Below, piece by piece: positions 22,331-35,760 of a stretch of DNA of 64,000 bases; the stretch's first letter is position 1; each line of letters opens with the position of its first letter. The position numbers and the translations under genes are program-made. A model generated the notes under the pieces. The model saw only the letters and a program-made list of their open reading frames with translations, was not told the DNA's origin and searched no databases. The DNA is from Diplocarpon mali (lineage: Eukaryota; Ascomycota; Leotiomycetes; Helotiales; Drepanopezizaceae): NCBI GenBank assembly GCA_024741835.1, contig JAENRP010000094.1, forward strand, positions 62,001-126,000, given 5' to 3'.

Positions 22331-25300
22331 CGTCTGGCCTATTATCTTCTAAGTGACTATAATTATCTATACTACTTTCCTAAGCCTTTAGCTAAGCTTA
22401 TAGGTTTTAAGGTAATCCTAGCTTTATAAGATTGGCCTAATAAAAGTCGCGAATCTTATATAAGGATCTTGCAAAATTTAAGGCGCAATACCAACTTAAA
22501 TCAAAGTTATAACTAGTCCATTTAACCTAGTACTCTAGGTTCTCTTAAGATAGGCATACACTTAGTATCTTAGATACCTTATACTCTTCTTACTTAGCGA
22601 TCTTTTCTATAGTAGGCTAAGGTTATTCTTAACTTAGTAAAAGGTTCTGCAGATCTTTAAATAGTAGCTTTAGCGTAAAGATATTGTATATTATAGAACT
22701 TATAGGCAGCTTAATCTGATATAAATTGCCTACCTTCTTAAGAACCTTAAAAGGACTATCTTATTAATTGGCCAGTTTCCTATTAAGGTAATAGTTCTTA
22801 AGATTTTTTATCAAAAGGTAGACTATATCTCTAGGTTTCTAATCAATCTCCCTTTAATATTGATTTATAGACTTACGCATTTTCTCCTAAGCGTATTCTA
22901 TATTGCCTTTTGCTACTTCTTAAGCTAAGTGCATCCTTTCTGCTACTAGCCTAGCTTCTACTTAGTTCAATCTCTCTTATAGGCTAGACGGTTTTGAAGA
23001 GATCTAGTCCTAACTTATCTAAGGTATAACTTTAAACTTAAGCTAATATAGGATTATACTAATTAAAGCGTAAGGGAGAGTCGATTGCATACGATCTATT
23101 AATAGAATCAGCTTATTCTAATTATCTTAATAGTAATTAATAAAAGGCCGTAGTCTTAAATTAATATACTTATTTATAATCTCTATTTAGCTATCAATCT
23201 CCTTATAATACGCTATAGAGAGTTTAATCTTAATACTGATAATATAGTAGAACTCTTTCTAAAATAAGGAGATAAATTAAGGGCCTTAGTCTAAGGTAAT
23301 TGTCTCTAGAGTATAGCCGAATCGATAAATCTATTGAATAAACAGTCGGGCAGTTCCTTAAGCGTTAATATCTTTTTAATAAGGAATTATAATAGCGCTT
23401 TTATTAAATCGGTTTATAAAAACTAGGATTCGATCAAAGCTATACTTATTAAAAGGGAAATCCTTAAAATCTATATATAAGTGCTATATAAGATAGTTAG
23501 GAATAGGGAGAGGCTATAAGAGGCCTTATTATTTAATTGTCTTTGAATGCGAGAATTGATAAGGTCTATAGTTTGCAATAAATCTTTTACAGTCTAAACC
23601 TATCCTAACCTAATAGTACTTAAGAGCAAGTAGCTAATAGGTCTTTAAGCTACTAAGGTGCGCGCTTAAAGGTTGGTTATAAGCTTTCTAAATTAGATAA
23701 GTGTATAAGGGAGTATTATAGCATATGCAAAGACGCTCCTTAAAGTAAAGCAATCTATCTTTTAAGGAGTAGTTCTTAAAGAGGTTAATACGAATCTTTT
23801 AAAAGGATTCGCAATTATCTTAATAAAGCTTTTTAATCAAATTAAAGGAATCCTTAAGTTAATTTAAGGTCGAATTAAGAGTATCGGTTGATATTAGGGC
23901 AAGGGTGCCTTCGGCAGATTCGGCGAGAAATTTGTCGGCCAGTTCGGTATTAATTCAAGGGTCTAATTAGGCTAAGGAAATCAGAACCTAGGATCGGCTA
24001 TTTAGCTTCGCTTATTTATAAACCGGCATATCCTACTCTTAGCGGCTAAGAATATTAGCCTTTTAATTGTTTTTATTAAGAGTATAAATAATTCGAAAAT
24101 TGAAGTTAGATAAAAATTCCATTTATCGGCACTATTTTACAGTTAGAACCTTAGTAGTTATAAAGTACTTAAAGGAGCGGTGATCTGAGTAAATATTAAC
24201 TTGCTCCTTAAGTGATATAAGCTTAGGTTTCTATTTATAGTAGGATTCAACGATAGTAAAGAGTTCCTTATTATATATTTCCTAATTAGGTTTGTAGTTA
24301 AAGAGTATATGCGAATAGAAGCCGATTAAGTACTATTGCTTATTGGAGTATTATTAAGAAAGTACTTTAGCGATAATACTATTAGAAGTATTAGTTTCTA
24401 GCTTTATAAGTAAGTTAGGGTTAAAATAGTAAATCTGCTAAATTGAGAGTAACTACTTATAAAGTTCTTCAAAAGCGATTCGGTACTCTTCTATCTAATT
24501 CTAAGGTACTATCAGTTGGGTTAAAATAGAGAAGGGTTTAGCAATTAGCCTAAAGTTGCAAATAAATTATTAGTAGAACTTGTAAAATCCTAAGTAGGAC
24601 TTTACTTTAATAATAGTTTTCGAGTACTTCTAATTGCGCAGTGGTTCGACCTTTTTAAAGTCTAGTTCGATCCTAGTTATTATTAGAATATACTTAAGAT
24701 ATCGAGTTCAAGTAATATAGAACTCGCACTTTTTAATATCTACTTAAAGGCCAGCCTTTAAGAGTCGTTTTAGCACCTTTTCAATATGACCTTAGTACTC
24801 CTTAATATTCTTAAAGTAAATCAAAATATCATTTAAATACACTATATAAAAATCATTTAAGTAATTTAAAAAAATATTATTTATATATTGCTAATAAGTA
24901 CTAGGTCTATTATAAAGGCCAAATAGGAGAACCTTGCATTTATAGGATCTGTACCTTATTCGAAAGGTAGTATATTCCTCTAATTCGGGGTCCATTTATA
25001 TCTGATTGAAAGCGGCTTGAATATTTAATTTTATAAAAATCTTAGCTTTAGATACTCGCCTTAAAAGCTCGTCTATCCTTGGAATCGGGTAAGCGTCTTT
25101 CTAAGTTAGTGCGTTTAGCTTTCGGTAGTCTATGCAAAATCGGAGGCTACCGTCGGCCTTCTTTACAAATAGCACTAGTAAAGCAAAGGGGCTAGTACTT
25201 ATCTCAATAAAGCCTTTGTTTAAATTCTTAAGTAAGTACTCCTTTATAACCTTAAGCTCCTTAGTAAATTAATGGTAGAAAGGCAAATAGGCGTTAGGCA

Positions 25301-26288
25301 AGGGCCCTTTTAGCTATATCTTATAATTGTAGTACTAATAGGAAGGGAGGGTATCCGCATCCCTTTTTAAGAAGGCTTATCTTAAAGATTAGTACTATTT
25401 TAAGAGTCGATTGTTAATTAGCTTTTCAATATTAGGATTCTTAGGCTTATATCTTTCCTTTAGGATCCTATCCACTTTATAAATACTAGTTTAAAAGAAC
25501 TCAATCTCCTTACGCTTTATATTATAATAAAAGGCATTAGTACTAATTTCGCAAATAGGAATCGCAGCTTTAGGGCATTTGCAAATAAGGTCAGATTGTA
25601 GTCGATTCATATTAGACTATTTTCCTAAATCCGGCTTAGTTATAAGTAAAGGCGCTGGCCTAGTAATAGCAATAGGGATCTCGCGCCTAGCTGGGACTAT
25701 TAAATTAATATAAGACTATTTTCTATTAATTTATTAAGCTTCGTCTATAGCTATTTCCTATTCTCTGCGATTGATATCAGCTTAATAATTGGATCAGATC
25801 CAAAGTCCTTTAAAAGGGGGAAGATAGATAAGGATTTCCTTTGCAAATCAGGGTAATAAGGGGTAATATAAAGGCTATATAAATCAGTTCTCCTTTAAAT
25901 TAAGTTTAAATCGGAATCGGCGTATCCATTTGACTCTAATAATAGCATTACGCTAGCCTAGGTTAAGAATAACCTAAGGGTAATTATAGATGCGCCTTCT
26001 ATTAATTATTAAGTGAAAGCGTATATAATATATAGCTTATGCGCAAATAGTATTTTAAAATCTATAGATAGGAATAGGGGCTGGAAGAGGAAGAATTTTA
26101 AAACCAGTCGCTTTCGAAAGATATATAGAAAAGGAACAATTTAAAAACAGGTAACTAAGGGCTTTAGTATCTACTAAAGCTAATAATAATACTCTAAGTC
26201 CATTTATACTAATAGTATAAGAGGTTAGGAATTGCTTCCCTTCTATTAAAGAGTTAAGATCTAGCTTTAATAAGTCGCACTTTCGCAA
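22330..26288 (-). pseudogene. Ty3-D pol (protease, RT, RNase H, integrase)
   Basis: The protease is visible at 26055-26288, where LALVDTKALSYLF replaces the DTGAS-type active site (Gly codon now AAA). RT shows FRIRYRSYKCKVLLFGLYN near 24920-24985 and YLND at 24828-24839 where YLDD is expected. RNase H lies about 24050-24450 with IYSDHR and YFITTKVLTVKQ. Integrase lies about 22900-23800; KRFIANYRPYQFSHSKT near 23560-23600 is the Zn-binding region with both Cys changed to Tyr. Stops are TAA/TAG at Gln/Trp positions throughout. The pattern fits Tf1/sushi-like chromovirus-type pol, but I see no clear chromodomain. Confidence 0.87.
24828..24839 (-). other. Ty3-D RT active site YLDD changed to YLND
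   Basis: Minus-strand codons TAT TTA AAT GAT. The first Asp is lost by a G to A transition. Confidence 0.8.
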
Positions 26289-27750
26289 GCCTAAGTAGAA
26301 GTCTTTTCCTAGGCCTCTTTATTTTCCTAATCTTCTTCCGTTTCGACCCTATTCTTAATTAAGTCCAGAGTTAGGTTATCTTCCTTTGCATCTTCTAAGG
26401 CATTAATCTTACTTATAAAAGGGCACTCGGTCTTATAGTGACTAGTTTTACTATAGGTCTAGCAGGTAGCTTACTTAAGAGGTAAAGTAAGAGAACTAGC
26501 CTTAGCTAGCATATCTTAGTAGAAAGGGGTAGTCGCCTTTAGGGCTGGTTGCCTAGAGACTCGGGTGGCACTTCTGGCGCTCGGACTATAAGCGGTCTTA
26601 TTAAAGAGCGAACCGGATATCTTCCGGTATAATACTAAGGTCGCCTTGCTTCTAATCGAAGGGTTAAGAAGTTAATTACTTTAGCGTTTAGCATTAAGGG
26701 CATTCAATTGGTTAACTATAATAGTATAGTCCTTTCCTTAAGAGGCCTTAGCTAGGGCGTAGGCAGCTTTAAGCTAAGGGGTAATCTTATTCTATATAAA
26801 GAAGAACTACTTAGATCTTAAGACCTCTCCCTAGATTGCAATAGATTAGAATCAGGCTTAAAACTAAGGGAAAGTTTCTTTAGAATAACCGGCTTCTCTT
26901 ATATAAAGGTGATAGAAAGTAGATTAAAATAGGTCTACCTCTTAGCTAATTAAAAAGTAACTGCTTAGCAGTTCTACTATTTCTTAATAGTTCTGGAAGG
27001 GGTTAGTCTCCGAAAGGTACTAAGGTTTAAAGTATATTCGGGCTTATCCTATAGTAGATCCCTAAATAAGAGCTTAGCGAGCTCGCTTATTCGGATATAG
27101 GTCGGTATTAACTTGCAATCGGTCTCGGACTAAAGCTAACTACTACTTATATATCAAAGAGGTTCTATTATCAAAGGGGGTGATCTTTTCGATCAGCTGA
27201 ATTTTTAGCTATTTTATATCTATATCGACTTCTAGAAAAGGCTAGGTCTCGCTTCGTTAAAGGTAGGTGGATTCTCACTCGGTAGTCTAATACACGCGCT
27301 AAGCTATCTCTTAGCTTTAATAAGCTAGGGTCTCTAAGCTAGAGATAGCTTAAGCAATCCTACTAATCTTACTTTGCAATTGTCGATTAAATTGATCTTA
27401 GCGTTATAAGGATTCCTTTAAACCTAAGACTATTCCTTATAAGACGTTTAGGTTCGAAAAGTCTTATTCATCTTAATTAGCTTAGCTATAGCGTTATAGT
27501 CTCTTGCCCTTAGCAGCAGAGGAAGGTCCAGCCCTAAGGGCTAGGGTAGGGGTACTCCCTATAGAAGCTGGTTCCTTAAACGAACTAGGCATATTCCGTA
27601 TTTGCTAACTTCCGGCTAGTAGGGAATTCATTTTACTGATTTTAGTTTTAATAGGGATTCAGTTAAAAAGGGGTTCTGCAGAAAAAGGGTTCTAGTAGTA
27701 TAGTGCTCTCCTAACTTCTGCCTATAGCACTTCTATAAAAGGAGTAGTTA
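26289..27750 (-). pseudogene. Ty3-D gag
   Basis: Minus-strand helical protein interrupted by TAA/TAG. The zinc knuckle is at 26423-26464 and reads C-x-T-Y-S-K-T-S-H-Y-K-T-E-C, so it is C-x2-C-x4-H-x4-C with the second Cys changed to Tyr and a Trp/Gln stop within the first pair. It directly precedes the protease, the usual gag-pro order. The start codon was not identified. Confidence 0.65.
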
Positions 27751-27939
27751 AGGAAATCCGGCTAATAAAAGCATTCCTTAATTATACTAGTTAATAAGCT
27801 ACACTTAAGCTCTTAGTTTATCTAAGAGATCTTTAGGATCCTAACTCTATCGAAAGTCGAAACAACCGCGAATCGATTTTCAAAGGGGGTAGGATATTAT
27901 TAAAAGCCGTCTCTAGCAGAGAAGAACTTCTTCATTTAA

Positions 27940-28246
27940 TATAATAATATAGAATTACCAAAGTGCGAGATTAAGTATAAGAGTAAGAAGTAGTGCAAAA
28001 GGCGTATTCTATAGGTTTAATATAAAGGAAACGAAGAAGTTAAAGAGCCCTCCTTAAGGGAGAACCCTTCTTCCTTATATATATAAGTAGCTTAAGGCTC
28101 TTTATCCGTTCATATGATATTATATAAGAATATCCTTTTGCACCTTTAGAGTCAATTCGAGATAACCCTACGTTGAATCGAGATTGTAAAACCTTAAAAC
28201 GCCGTACTCCTAGGTAATTGCACTAAGTGGAGGTGCAGCCGTTACA
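27940..28246 (-). repeat. Ty3-D 5' LTR (307 bp)
   Basis: Pairs with 20692-20998. Its left edge is heavily RIP-altered (TATAATAATATAG for TGTAACGACACAG). No canonical primer site is recognised in the adjoining leader. Confidence 0.9.
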
Positions 28247-28251
28247 CCTAT

Positions 28252-28497
28252 AGTCTAATCAACTGGCCAGCAGTAGAGGTCTGCGAGCCGTTTCATTTTA
28301 GCCTATTATGCTTAAAGAGATGATTAAGCGAATTGGACTACTTTTTAAGCTCTAGTAGCTATGCGGAGCGCTATTTTACGATTTAATCTCTCAATTGATA
28401 TCTATAGAGGCTCTAGGTTAATTAAATTCCAAGATAAGCGAGCTTTATAGCCGTTTAGCACTTAGAAAGGGGAAATTTGCCCTAGGGATTCGTAAGG
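28252..28497 (-). pseudogene. Ty3-E integrase fragment upstream of the Ty3-D insertion
   Basis: Minus-strand frame continues into 20485-20686. It reads AKMKRLADLYC and PVD-x-TIGDDILISTKNW across the target site; further upstream stops sit at likely Gln positions in a helical segment containing SIERLNRKIALRIATRA. This is the region between the integrase core Glu and the C-terminal module. The rest of Ty3-E is lost where Copia-F begins. Confidence 0.7.
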
Positions 28498-28502
28498 CAA
28501 GG

Positions 28503-28666
28503 TGTTGCGCCATGAGGAGCCTCAGGCGCTGAGGCCTCTGAGGACTGGCTTATGTAATATACCCCTAAAGTGGCCACGGAGCACTTCTATAAAGGGAGCT
28601 CAGATATACAGTTAGAGTAGAATTTTACAAGCTTCTGCCACTACTGAGAATCCACCTCTAAATACA
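28503..28666 (+). repeat. Copia-F probable 5' LTR (right end uncertain)
   Basis: Starts TGTTGCGCC after CAAGG and has GC-rich inverted repeats (GCCTCAG-GCG-CTGAGGC at about 28517-28533) and a TATAAAG box near 28592. A gag of the same strand begins downstream. No second copy is in the window, so the right end, placed after AAATACA, is a guess. Confidence 0.45.
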
Positions 28667-28759
28667 ATACGACTGTTATCAGCACTATTCGCGACTCTTA
28701 GGAGCAAACGATTAAAAATCCACTGTGTTTAGAGGCTTCTTAGAGAGGTTTTACTACTA

Positions 28760-29810
28760 TTTTCATCTATTCTCCCTCGCCTATACGCGTTATATAACTA
28801 GACTCGACGTTCCAACGCTCTTAGTCAACTAATAGAACCTATACTCCCTACTATCCTAGTCAATATAAGCGAATACTAATAAAAAGAAGCTTAGGAGCTT
28901 AGCTCTAGTGGAGTTATACTCTAGGATAGGAAGTTATAGCGCATTTAGTACGCTAAGCTAGAGTTTTAGGCCGAATTTCTACGGCTTTAAAAGCATATAG
29001 AGAAGCCAAGATAGGTTAATAACCTTAAACTATATGCTATAGAAATAGGAAATCAAGCTCCGCTTTATAAGAACGAAGCTCTATATTTGCTAGATCTAGA
29101 AATAGAACCGCTACAGTTTGAAAAAATTGTAAAAGGATAGGATTAGAGAATATTGCAAAGCTACTACAAGTTATACTAATAGTAGGAAGCTACCGATTAA
29201 TAAACGCTAGCTTTAGCACTACCTGCGAAGATAATAGCTAAAGACGTAGAGCTGGAGTATAAAATGGCGGTAACGCAATACAATCTTATAGTAGAAGTGT
29301 AGAAAAGGAATAGGAGCTCTTATACTCAGTTATACTATTAGATTACTAAGATAGTACACCCTACGCTACTTTGAGTAGTATAATATAATTGCAAGGAAGC
29401 AGGGAAACTATCAATTTAATAGATTATAAAGCACTTGCGCAAGGAACTAGCCCCTTCTAAGGTTAGTATAATAGAATCAATTCGGGAAGACTATAATAAT
29501 AAGCTCTTTAAAATAAAGAGCAGCAAAGTGGACTTGAAGACCTAGCTTACTAGCTTTAAGGAGATCTACTAGGAAGTACAAATATATAGAATCCCAAAGG
29601 TTTAAGGCTCCCTTGCGATTACAAAGTTTCTATAATCAGTTTACCGCTAAGCTCTTACTTAATCTTAGCAGACTTAGGCAAAGCTTATTAAAGATAATAA
29701 GCTAAGTCTGAAGTATAGAAAAGACATAGTCTATTATATCAATTGGTTCTTAAGCTTAATAAAGTAAAGCCTCACAAGCTCTTTATCAAAGGCAACCCTT
29801 AGAGTATACG
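28760..29810 (+). pseudogene. Copia-F gag
   Basis: The plus-strand frame reads EPLQFEKIVKG, VELEYKMAVTQYNLIVEV, ITKIVHPTLL, IIKHLRKELAPSKVSIIESI and NNKLFKIKSSKVDLKT, with TAG/TAA at Gln/Trp sites. This is the layout of fungal Ty1/copia gag: an about 120-residue N-terminal helical domain, then a H-P-x-L segment and an L-A-P-(T/S) linker. It is truncated on the right by the Copia-G LTR at 29811, and its pol is not found in the window. Confidence 0.7.
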
Positions 29811-30008
29811 TGTCGTGCAGAATGGGCGGAGTCTCCACTTATTCTGAAGACCCTTTACGTGACTCCTGCTGAGTCATAGACTCTCCCTTTTCTTTCCGAA
29901 GTCTCCTTACTATATATATACTAAATAATAATATAATCAATCATCTTTATCTATATTAGCGAGCCTCTTAAGCGACCTAATAAAGGCCCTCCAGCTGACT
30001 GCACTATA
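29811..30008 (+). repeat. Copia-G 5' LTR (198 bp)
   Basis: Starts TGTCGTGCAGAATGGGC. The end GCACTATA is a RIP-altered GCACCACA. Confidence 0.92.
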
Positions 30009-30026
30009 GTTATAAGCCTTATGAGC
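30009..30026 (+). other. Copia-G primer-binding site, half-tRNA(iMet) type
   Basis: GTTATAAGCCTTATGAGC immediately after the LTR. Complementary, with RIP-type mismatches, to the anticodon stem-loop half of initiator Met tRNA, as known for Drosophila copia and yeast Ty5. Confidence 0.65.
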
Positions 30027-30213
30027 ATTTTAATATGCTTTCTCTTCGTATGCAACTGGCTAAAGGGCCTTTTAAGCTCTTAACCGACTTTTCGAGTATT
30101 TATAATAACTCAAAGGACCTTTATTTTTAATTAACAAATCTCCAATTTCCAATCGAACCTTATTTTTAAACTTCATTTATATACCTAACCTTTTTTATTA
30201 AACTCTATTCAAT

Positions 30214-33200
30214 ATGTCTAACTCTTTAAGCATCTCTAAGCCTTGCCTTAATACCTCTGCCTCTTAAGTGAAGTAGTTTAGTAAATATATATTCTTCGCT
30301 AAGCTCTATAATATTACCATTTTTGCTAATCTAAGACTCCTATTTAAGTCAATTATAGAGACTGAGCCTTAAGCTCCCTCTATATAGGAGCTTAAGGAAC
30401 TGGAAACGGCTAACCTCTGCGTAATATACGCAAGGTCGTATAAAAAGTATATAGCGACTCTATCCAAATAGATTTACGCCTGCTTTCCCTTAGGAGATCC
30501 GTTAAAGGCTCCTCTTCTATAGGCTTCTTATAAGGATATTAAGGATAAATATAAAATCCTAATAAAGGAGCATTATATATGTAAGGAAACTTAAAAGACC
30601 TAACGCAAACACTATAAGCTACTCTTAAAATAGGTCTCTAAGACTGTCGATAGAATGCTCCTAGCTTCTGCAATAGCTTAAGTATAAATCCAAGCTAAGA
30701 AGCTCTCCTCTTTAATACCTAATGGAGATACTCCTATAACTAGAACTACTGCTAACAACCCGCATTCCATTTTAGTAAACTAGCAACTCTTACTCTAAGG
30801 CCTAGTATCTATTTTAAAGCGTGATATTACACCTTCCGACGAGGCTATTTAATCTCAGATAAGGCTCTAGTATCGCAATATACTATACCAAGGCAAGACT
30901 AAGAGAACTAATACTTAGTAGTAGATCCAGGAGTAGTAAGAGGCGTATCGCTTAGCAGAATAATACAATCTTCCTAAGATCAAAAGGAGACTAGGAGTTA
31001 TTGACTTTTTAGACTCAATTATAGTAAAAATCAATCTAAGTTAGGCGACTCGCTTAAAGGAGGAAATTATCACTAATAAGCAAATAGGAACCCTATGCAA
31101 GCATAACCTAATGCAGCTGAGCTGCGCCCTAGCAGGCATTGAATCCAATAGAGCGATCGATAATAAAGGGCTAGTAGTTTTTACTACTCGAGAGTCTCTC
31201 CTAGATGCCGAAACCCCTTTGTAGGCTCTAGCGAGCAGCTCCTAAAATCGCTCTATAAGCTCTAAAAGAGAGATTAGGCCTAAGTGCCCTTATAGAGGCT
31301 TTAAAAATCACTATTAAAAGCCCTAGGACTATTAGAAACTATTATATACTATAGATAGGCGTAAGGAAAATATAAAGGTTCTCCTTTTGCAAGAGGAGGT
31401 CTTACAAATACGAAAGGCGTTAAACGCAGGAGACTAGTTTAAGGGTCTTTAAGCATAGCTTAAGGAGAATGATATTATAATAATAGCGATTGATAAATTC
31501 AAGGGAAAGGCTTTAGCCTCTAAAGAGGACGGTTTAGGTAATAAAAGGGAGAACTTACTAGTCTTTATAGTAATAGATCCCTTTACCTTTAACGCTTTTA
31601 AAGAATCGTTTAATATCTATTACCTCTTTAAGCTAAAACGCTACCCGCTCTCTTTAAGTACGCTCCTTAATAATTGCGCAGCTACTTATATTATTAATTC
31701 AAAGGATTTACTTATCGCAGGCACCTTTAAGCCTTTTAGCGACTCGCAGTAATATATTAAAGCAAGTACCTTAAGACTCTTAATCATTAGGAGAGGTGAT
31801 AGATATATAGTAGACTCTCTTCTATAGCGTAACGGCTCTCTTATAGGGATAACGTTGCGCAATATTGCTATTATAAAGGAGTTTACTACTAATATCATCT
31901 CAGAGAGGCTCCTTATAGATAAGGGTTTTTAATACTCTAAAATAGACCTTACTTTGCGCTTTAAGAGCATTAGAGATTCTGTAAAGCGAGCTTAATTAGA
32001 GCATTGCTATAATCTCGTTTTCTTTAAATATAAGCTTATTAACTATTTGGATCTCTTAAATATGCTTTAATATAACTTCTCTGCCTTAATAGCATTCCTT
32101 ATAGCTAAGACGACGCTCTATAATAGGTTCTAGTCTAGCTATGCACTTATTAAGGTGTAGGATAATAATATATACACTTAGTACCTTCGCGCTAGCTACC
32201 TAGGTGCAGAGGCTCTTTAAGCGCTAGTTAAGTGCGCTAAGGGAGTGAAGATTAGGGGAATATAAAGGCTAGAGTGCCTTTTATATATAGTAGCATCTGC
32301 TAAGTAAGTTATTTCTTGCGCTACCTTTAAGAACCGATCTCTAAGGCCCTTCTTTAAGATCTCTTAAGATCTCTTTAACTTTCTAAACAACTTATATAAT
32401 AGTTGCTTATAGGTTCTTTTAATTAAGGATAAGTATAGCAGTATGCTTTAGATATTCCTATTAAGATCAAAGGGCAAAGACGTAGTTATAAAGGTCCTCT
32501 AGGCCTTTAAAGTATAGGTGAAACGCTAATATAGGCTTTCCATTTGCAAAATCAGGCAAAATAATAACACTTTAGTAATCTCCTTAAGGGAAGACTCTCT
32601 TATAGAGTATTAGAAATAGGTAAAAGAGGAGGGAATTGATTTAAAGCTTACTCCTGCTTATATATACTAACTTAATAGAGGTGCAGAGCGAGTAGGAAGG
32701 GAGTTGATTAAACGCTTTATTAAAATAAGGATCTATGCCAGACTTCTAGCGAGCCTTTAGCCGGAGGTTATAAAGGCTACTATATACTTTTATAATATCT
32801 CCCTACTTACTAAGAAGAAGATGATCTTATTAAGCAAGGCTCTCTATAGTTGGTTTAAATAGTATTTTCAATTCTATAAGCTGCTGCTTATTAAATAGAT
32901 AATAGTAAGCTTAAAGCCCGATTAAAGTCGCGTTTATATATATAGCGCTTGCGCATACCCTTTAATTAAAGAGAAGGAGGCGGGAAGGGACTGCTGAACC
33001 TTTAAAATTGAACTATAAGGGTACTTAGGTTACTTAATTGGATATATTACTTCTAATGTTTATAGAATCTGAGTTCCTATACTTTAGTGAGTAATAATAA
33101 CTTATAATATTGAATTTAATAAGTCTCTCTTCTATAGTTTAAAAGCTAAGCGCGCAAACCCTATATCGCGCTAGGAACTTGAGACGACCTTCTAATTGAT

Positions 33201-35760
33201 TGGAGAGAGAGAGGGAGCTTAGGATACTAAGTTCAAAGGCATTTTTAAGGAATCGGAGCTTATTGCAAGGCCGAACGCAATTGCTATAAAAGAAGCCGTT
33301 ATATAAGAAGAGCCTGCATTATAGACCGACGCTGCTCTATAGCCTCTAATTAATAATATAAAAGGCCTTAACTTAAATCCAAATTCTTTAAAAGACCCGC
33401 TTAGAAACTCAAGAGTAGAAGTAAGCGAATTGAAAGCCACTTCGCCAGTCTCTAAGAAGGCAAATAGCAACTAGAGCTTAAGGGTGATGATTCCCTATAG
33501 AGGCCCTATTAAAGAAGGAACTGTAGACGACTTTAAGGGAGTCTTTAAAGACGAGTTCTATAGGGCGATCAGCAGATCTCTAGCTACTATTCTATATAAG
33601 AATAGAAATGGCTTAAGGGCTTTAAGATAGAGTCTTCGATTATAAAGGCAGGCCTTAGTAAACTCTAGTAGAAGGCTAGAGGCACTACTACTAAGATTTA
33701 AAAGGAGCTCTAATAGTCTTATAAGAAGCGACTTAATAAGAGGAGTAGGCTTTAATAATATAATACCTTAAGTTGTAATACTAGCTTAAAGACTATAAGC
33801 TTAAGAGATAAAGTTACTTAGACTTTTAAAGGAACCTTTAGTAATAATAAAAATAGAAGAGGAGACTTATAAAGAAAAGTATAAGGAGGAACTCCCTCTT
33901 TTTAAGCAAAAGAGGATAAGACGCTTAAGCGTTAAGTAATAGGAGACTTTAAAAGTATACGCTACCGCTTTAGAGTATATACTCTTTTAAAGTAATATTA
34001 ATTTACCCTACTCCTTATATACGTAGGAGTTTGTATCGACCTTTTAAATAAACAAATAGATAAAGGAGGATAAGAAGGACTATTTGATAGTTTATATAGT
34101 TATTAAAGCTGCAGTTGATAGTTAGGTAAAGGATAGAGCGCAGTCTCCTAACCGCCTATAGTACTAAGGCTCTCTGCCGAAGCCTCCGAAAGGATAGCTA
34201 GACCTAGAGAAGCACCCTTTTAGCGAACGATTTAAAGAAGGAAGGCGCTAGGAGATTAGGAATTTAGAATCTCGAAGTTGCTAGAGAATTATATAAAGGG
34301 ACTACTCAAAGCCCCTGCCGATACTATTAAAATGGGTTTTTACCTATAAGGTCAATAGCTCTAGCGAGCTTCTAAAGTGCCGATTATAGCTAATTATGCA
34401 AAGGGATCTCTAAGATAAAGCTTCAATTTTCTTAACTTATGCAGCCACGCTCGCAGTAAGGTCTTTTAAAGTACTAATAGCATTTGCTATATACTTTAAT
34501 ATAAAAGTAAAGCAGTTTAACGTTATTAACGCATTTATTAACGCTTCTAAAGACTTAAGGAGTGCTTTAGTTACGTGCTTCCTATTAGATGGCTTTAAGC
34601 GCCCTAGTATAGTAGTAGAACTGGACCGCACGCTCTATAGGCTAAAAGACTCTTTAGTACTATAGTATAGGAACTTCGCAAGAACGCTTAAAGGCCTTCA
34701 ACTTAAGCTATTAGGCAAGGAGCCTTGTATTTTTATAATAAAGGATTATATAGTCTTTATAGCATTTTATATTAACGATATTTAAGTGTTATATAAGGCC
34801 TTTAACTTAGATTAAGCGACTCGTCTGATTGAAGACCTAAAGAAGGCGTATAAGCTTACTATTATAAGAGATATCTCCTAGTTCTTTAAAGTAAGGATTA
34901 TTTAAGATAAAAAGGCAAAGAGGATCTTCTTAGTTTATAATACCTATATTAAGAAGATCGCTTAAAAGTTTGGAGCTAATATAGGGAGAGTGCTTAATAC
35001 TCTACTATTAAAGAAGGAGTTTATTAAGAACTTAAGGCAAGCTTCCTTAGAAAAGGTAAAGGAGTACTAAGAGAAAATAGGCTCTATTCTTTATATAGCG
35101 ATTATAATACGCTTAGACGTTGCATTCACAGCCTCTTAACTATCTTTCTTTTTAATTAATCCAAGCTCTAAGTACCTCTTAGCTATAGACTGGACGCTTT
35201 AATACCTATATAGTACGCGCTTTTTAAGAATTGCTTATAGCTTTAAGGCTAAGGAATACTAATTAGTCGCATCTTCAAATGCTTCTATTAAAGATAACCG
35301 AGAGACCTGCAGATCCTCTTAAGGATATATCTTCTTCCTATTTAAAGGATCGATTATTTAAAAAGCGAATCGCTAAGCGACTATCACGCTTTCCTTTACT
35401 AAAGTAGAACTCTATAATATAGTTTCTACTACAAAGGAGATAATAGCTATAAAACGCCTCTTTAAGGAGATTCGCATAGACTCCTTCTTTAAATGGAATA
35501 TATATTATAATAACTAATAGACGATTCGGCTAATAGTTATAGAGAATAAGAAGATCAAGATAAGCCTTTAATATATCGAAATTAGCAATATATAGATCTG
35601 CTAGAAGTATTAAAGAGGAAGCTTCTATATAATCTACCTCCTTATTAAAGAGATATACACAGATAGGCTTATTAAGAACCTAGACCGCCAGAAGTTTAAG
35701 AGCTTTATTTATTTATTAAACCTCTAAAGCTTTTAAATAATCGTTTAGCAACTCGTACTT
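30214..35760 (+). pseudogene. Copia-G gag-pol polyprotein
   Basis: The frame starts at ATG 30214 (MSNSLSISKP). Gag runs to about 31350, with a damaged zinc knuckle (KCPYRGFKNHY) near 31280. A protease-like region with NCAATYIINSKDLLIAGTFKPF is near 31670-31730. Integrase is about 32170-32850, including the Glu region GAERVGRELIKRF near 32680. RT is about 34430-35050 with SFKVLIAFAIYFNIKVKQF and the active site FYIND at 34765-34779 instead of FYVDD. RNase H runs to about 35740 (ISLQYIEIS-like tail). Most stops are TAA/TAG. It encoded particle, protease, integrase and RT on one frame; it is inactive. Confidence 0.88.
34765..34779 (+). other. Copia-G RT active site changed to YIND
   Basis: TTT TAT ATT AAC GAT. 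The first Asp is AAC; the preceding base is T, so GAC to AAC is a TpG to TpA change. The same change is present in Copia-C near 45000. Confidence 0.85.

Larger units (their letters stand above)
20692..28246 (-). mobile_element. Ty3-D, full-length Ty3/gypsy element (7,555 bp)
   Basis: 307-bp LTRs at 20692-20998 and 27940-28246, flanked by CCTAT at 20687-20691 and 28247-28251. A minus-strand polypurine tract (AAAGGGGGAGGGTAG) abuts the 3' LTR at 20999. The internal order on the minus strand is gag with a CCHC knuckle, aspartic protease, RT, RNase H, integrase. About 1.2 kb between pol and the 3' LTR holds a plus-strand open frame. A solo LTR of this family is at 40443-40749. Confidence 0.93.

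Noticed and set aside
30009..30026. tRNA gene fragment
   Set aside because: Only the anticodon-arm complement is present, always right after an LTR, so it is a primer-binding site rather than a tRNA gene.
31686..31898. 70-codon minus-strand frame, and its copy at 47876-48088 on the plus strand
   Set aside because: Both are antisense shadows of the same protease-region segment of Copia-G and Copia-C; translations are near-identical only because the elements are.
33219..33470. Minus-strand frames 33219-33470 and 34437-34631
   Set aside because: Shadows of the Copia-G pol frame on the plus strand.
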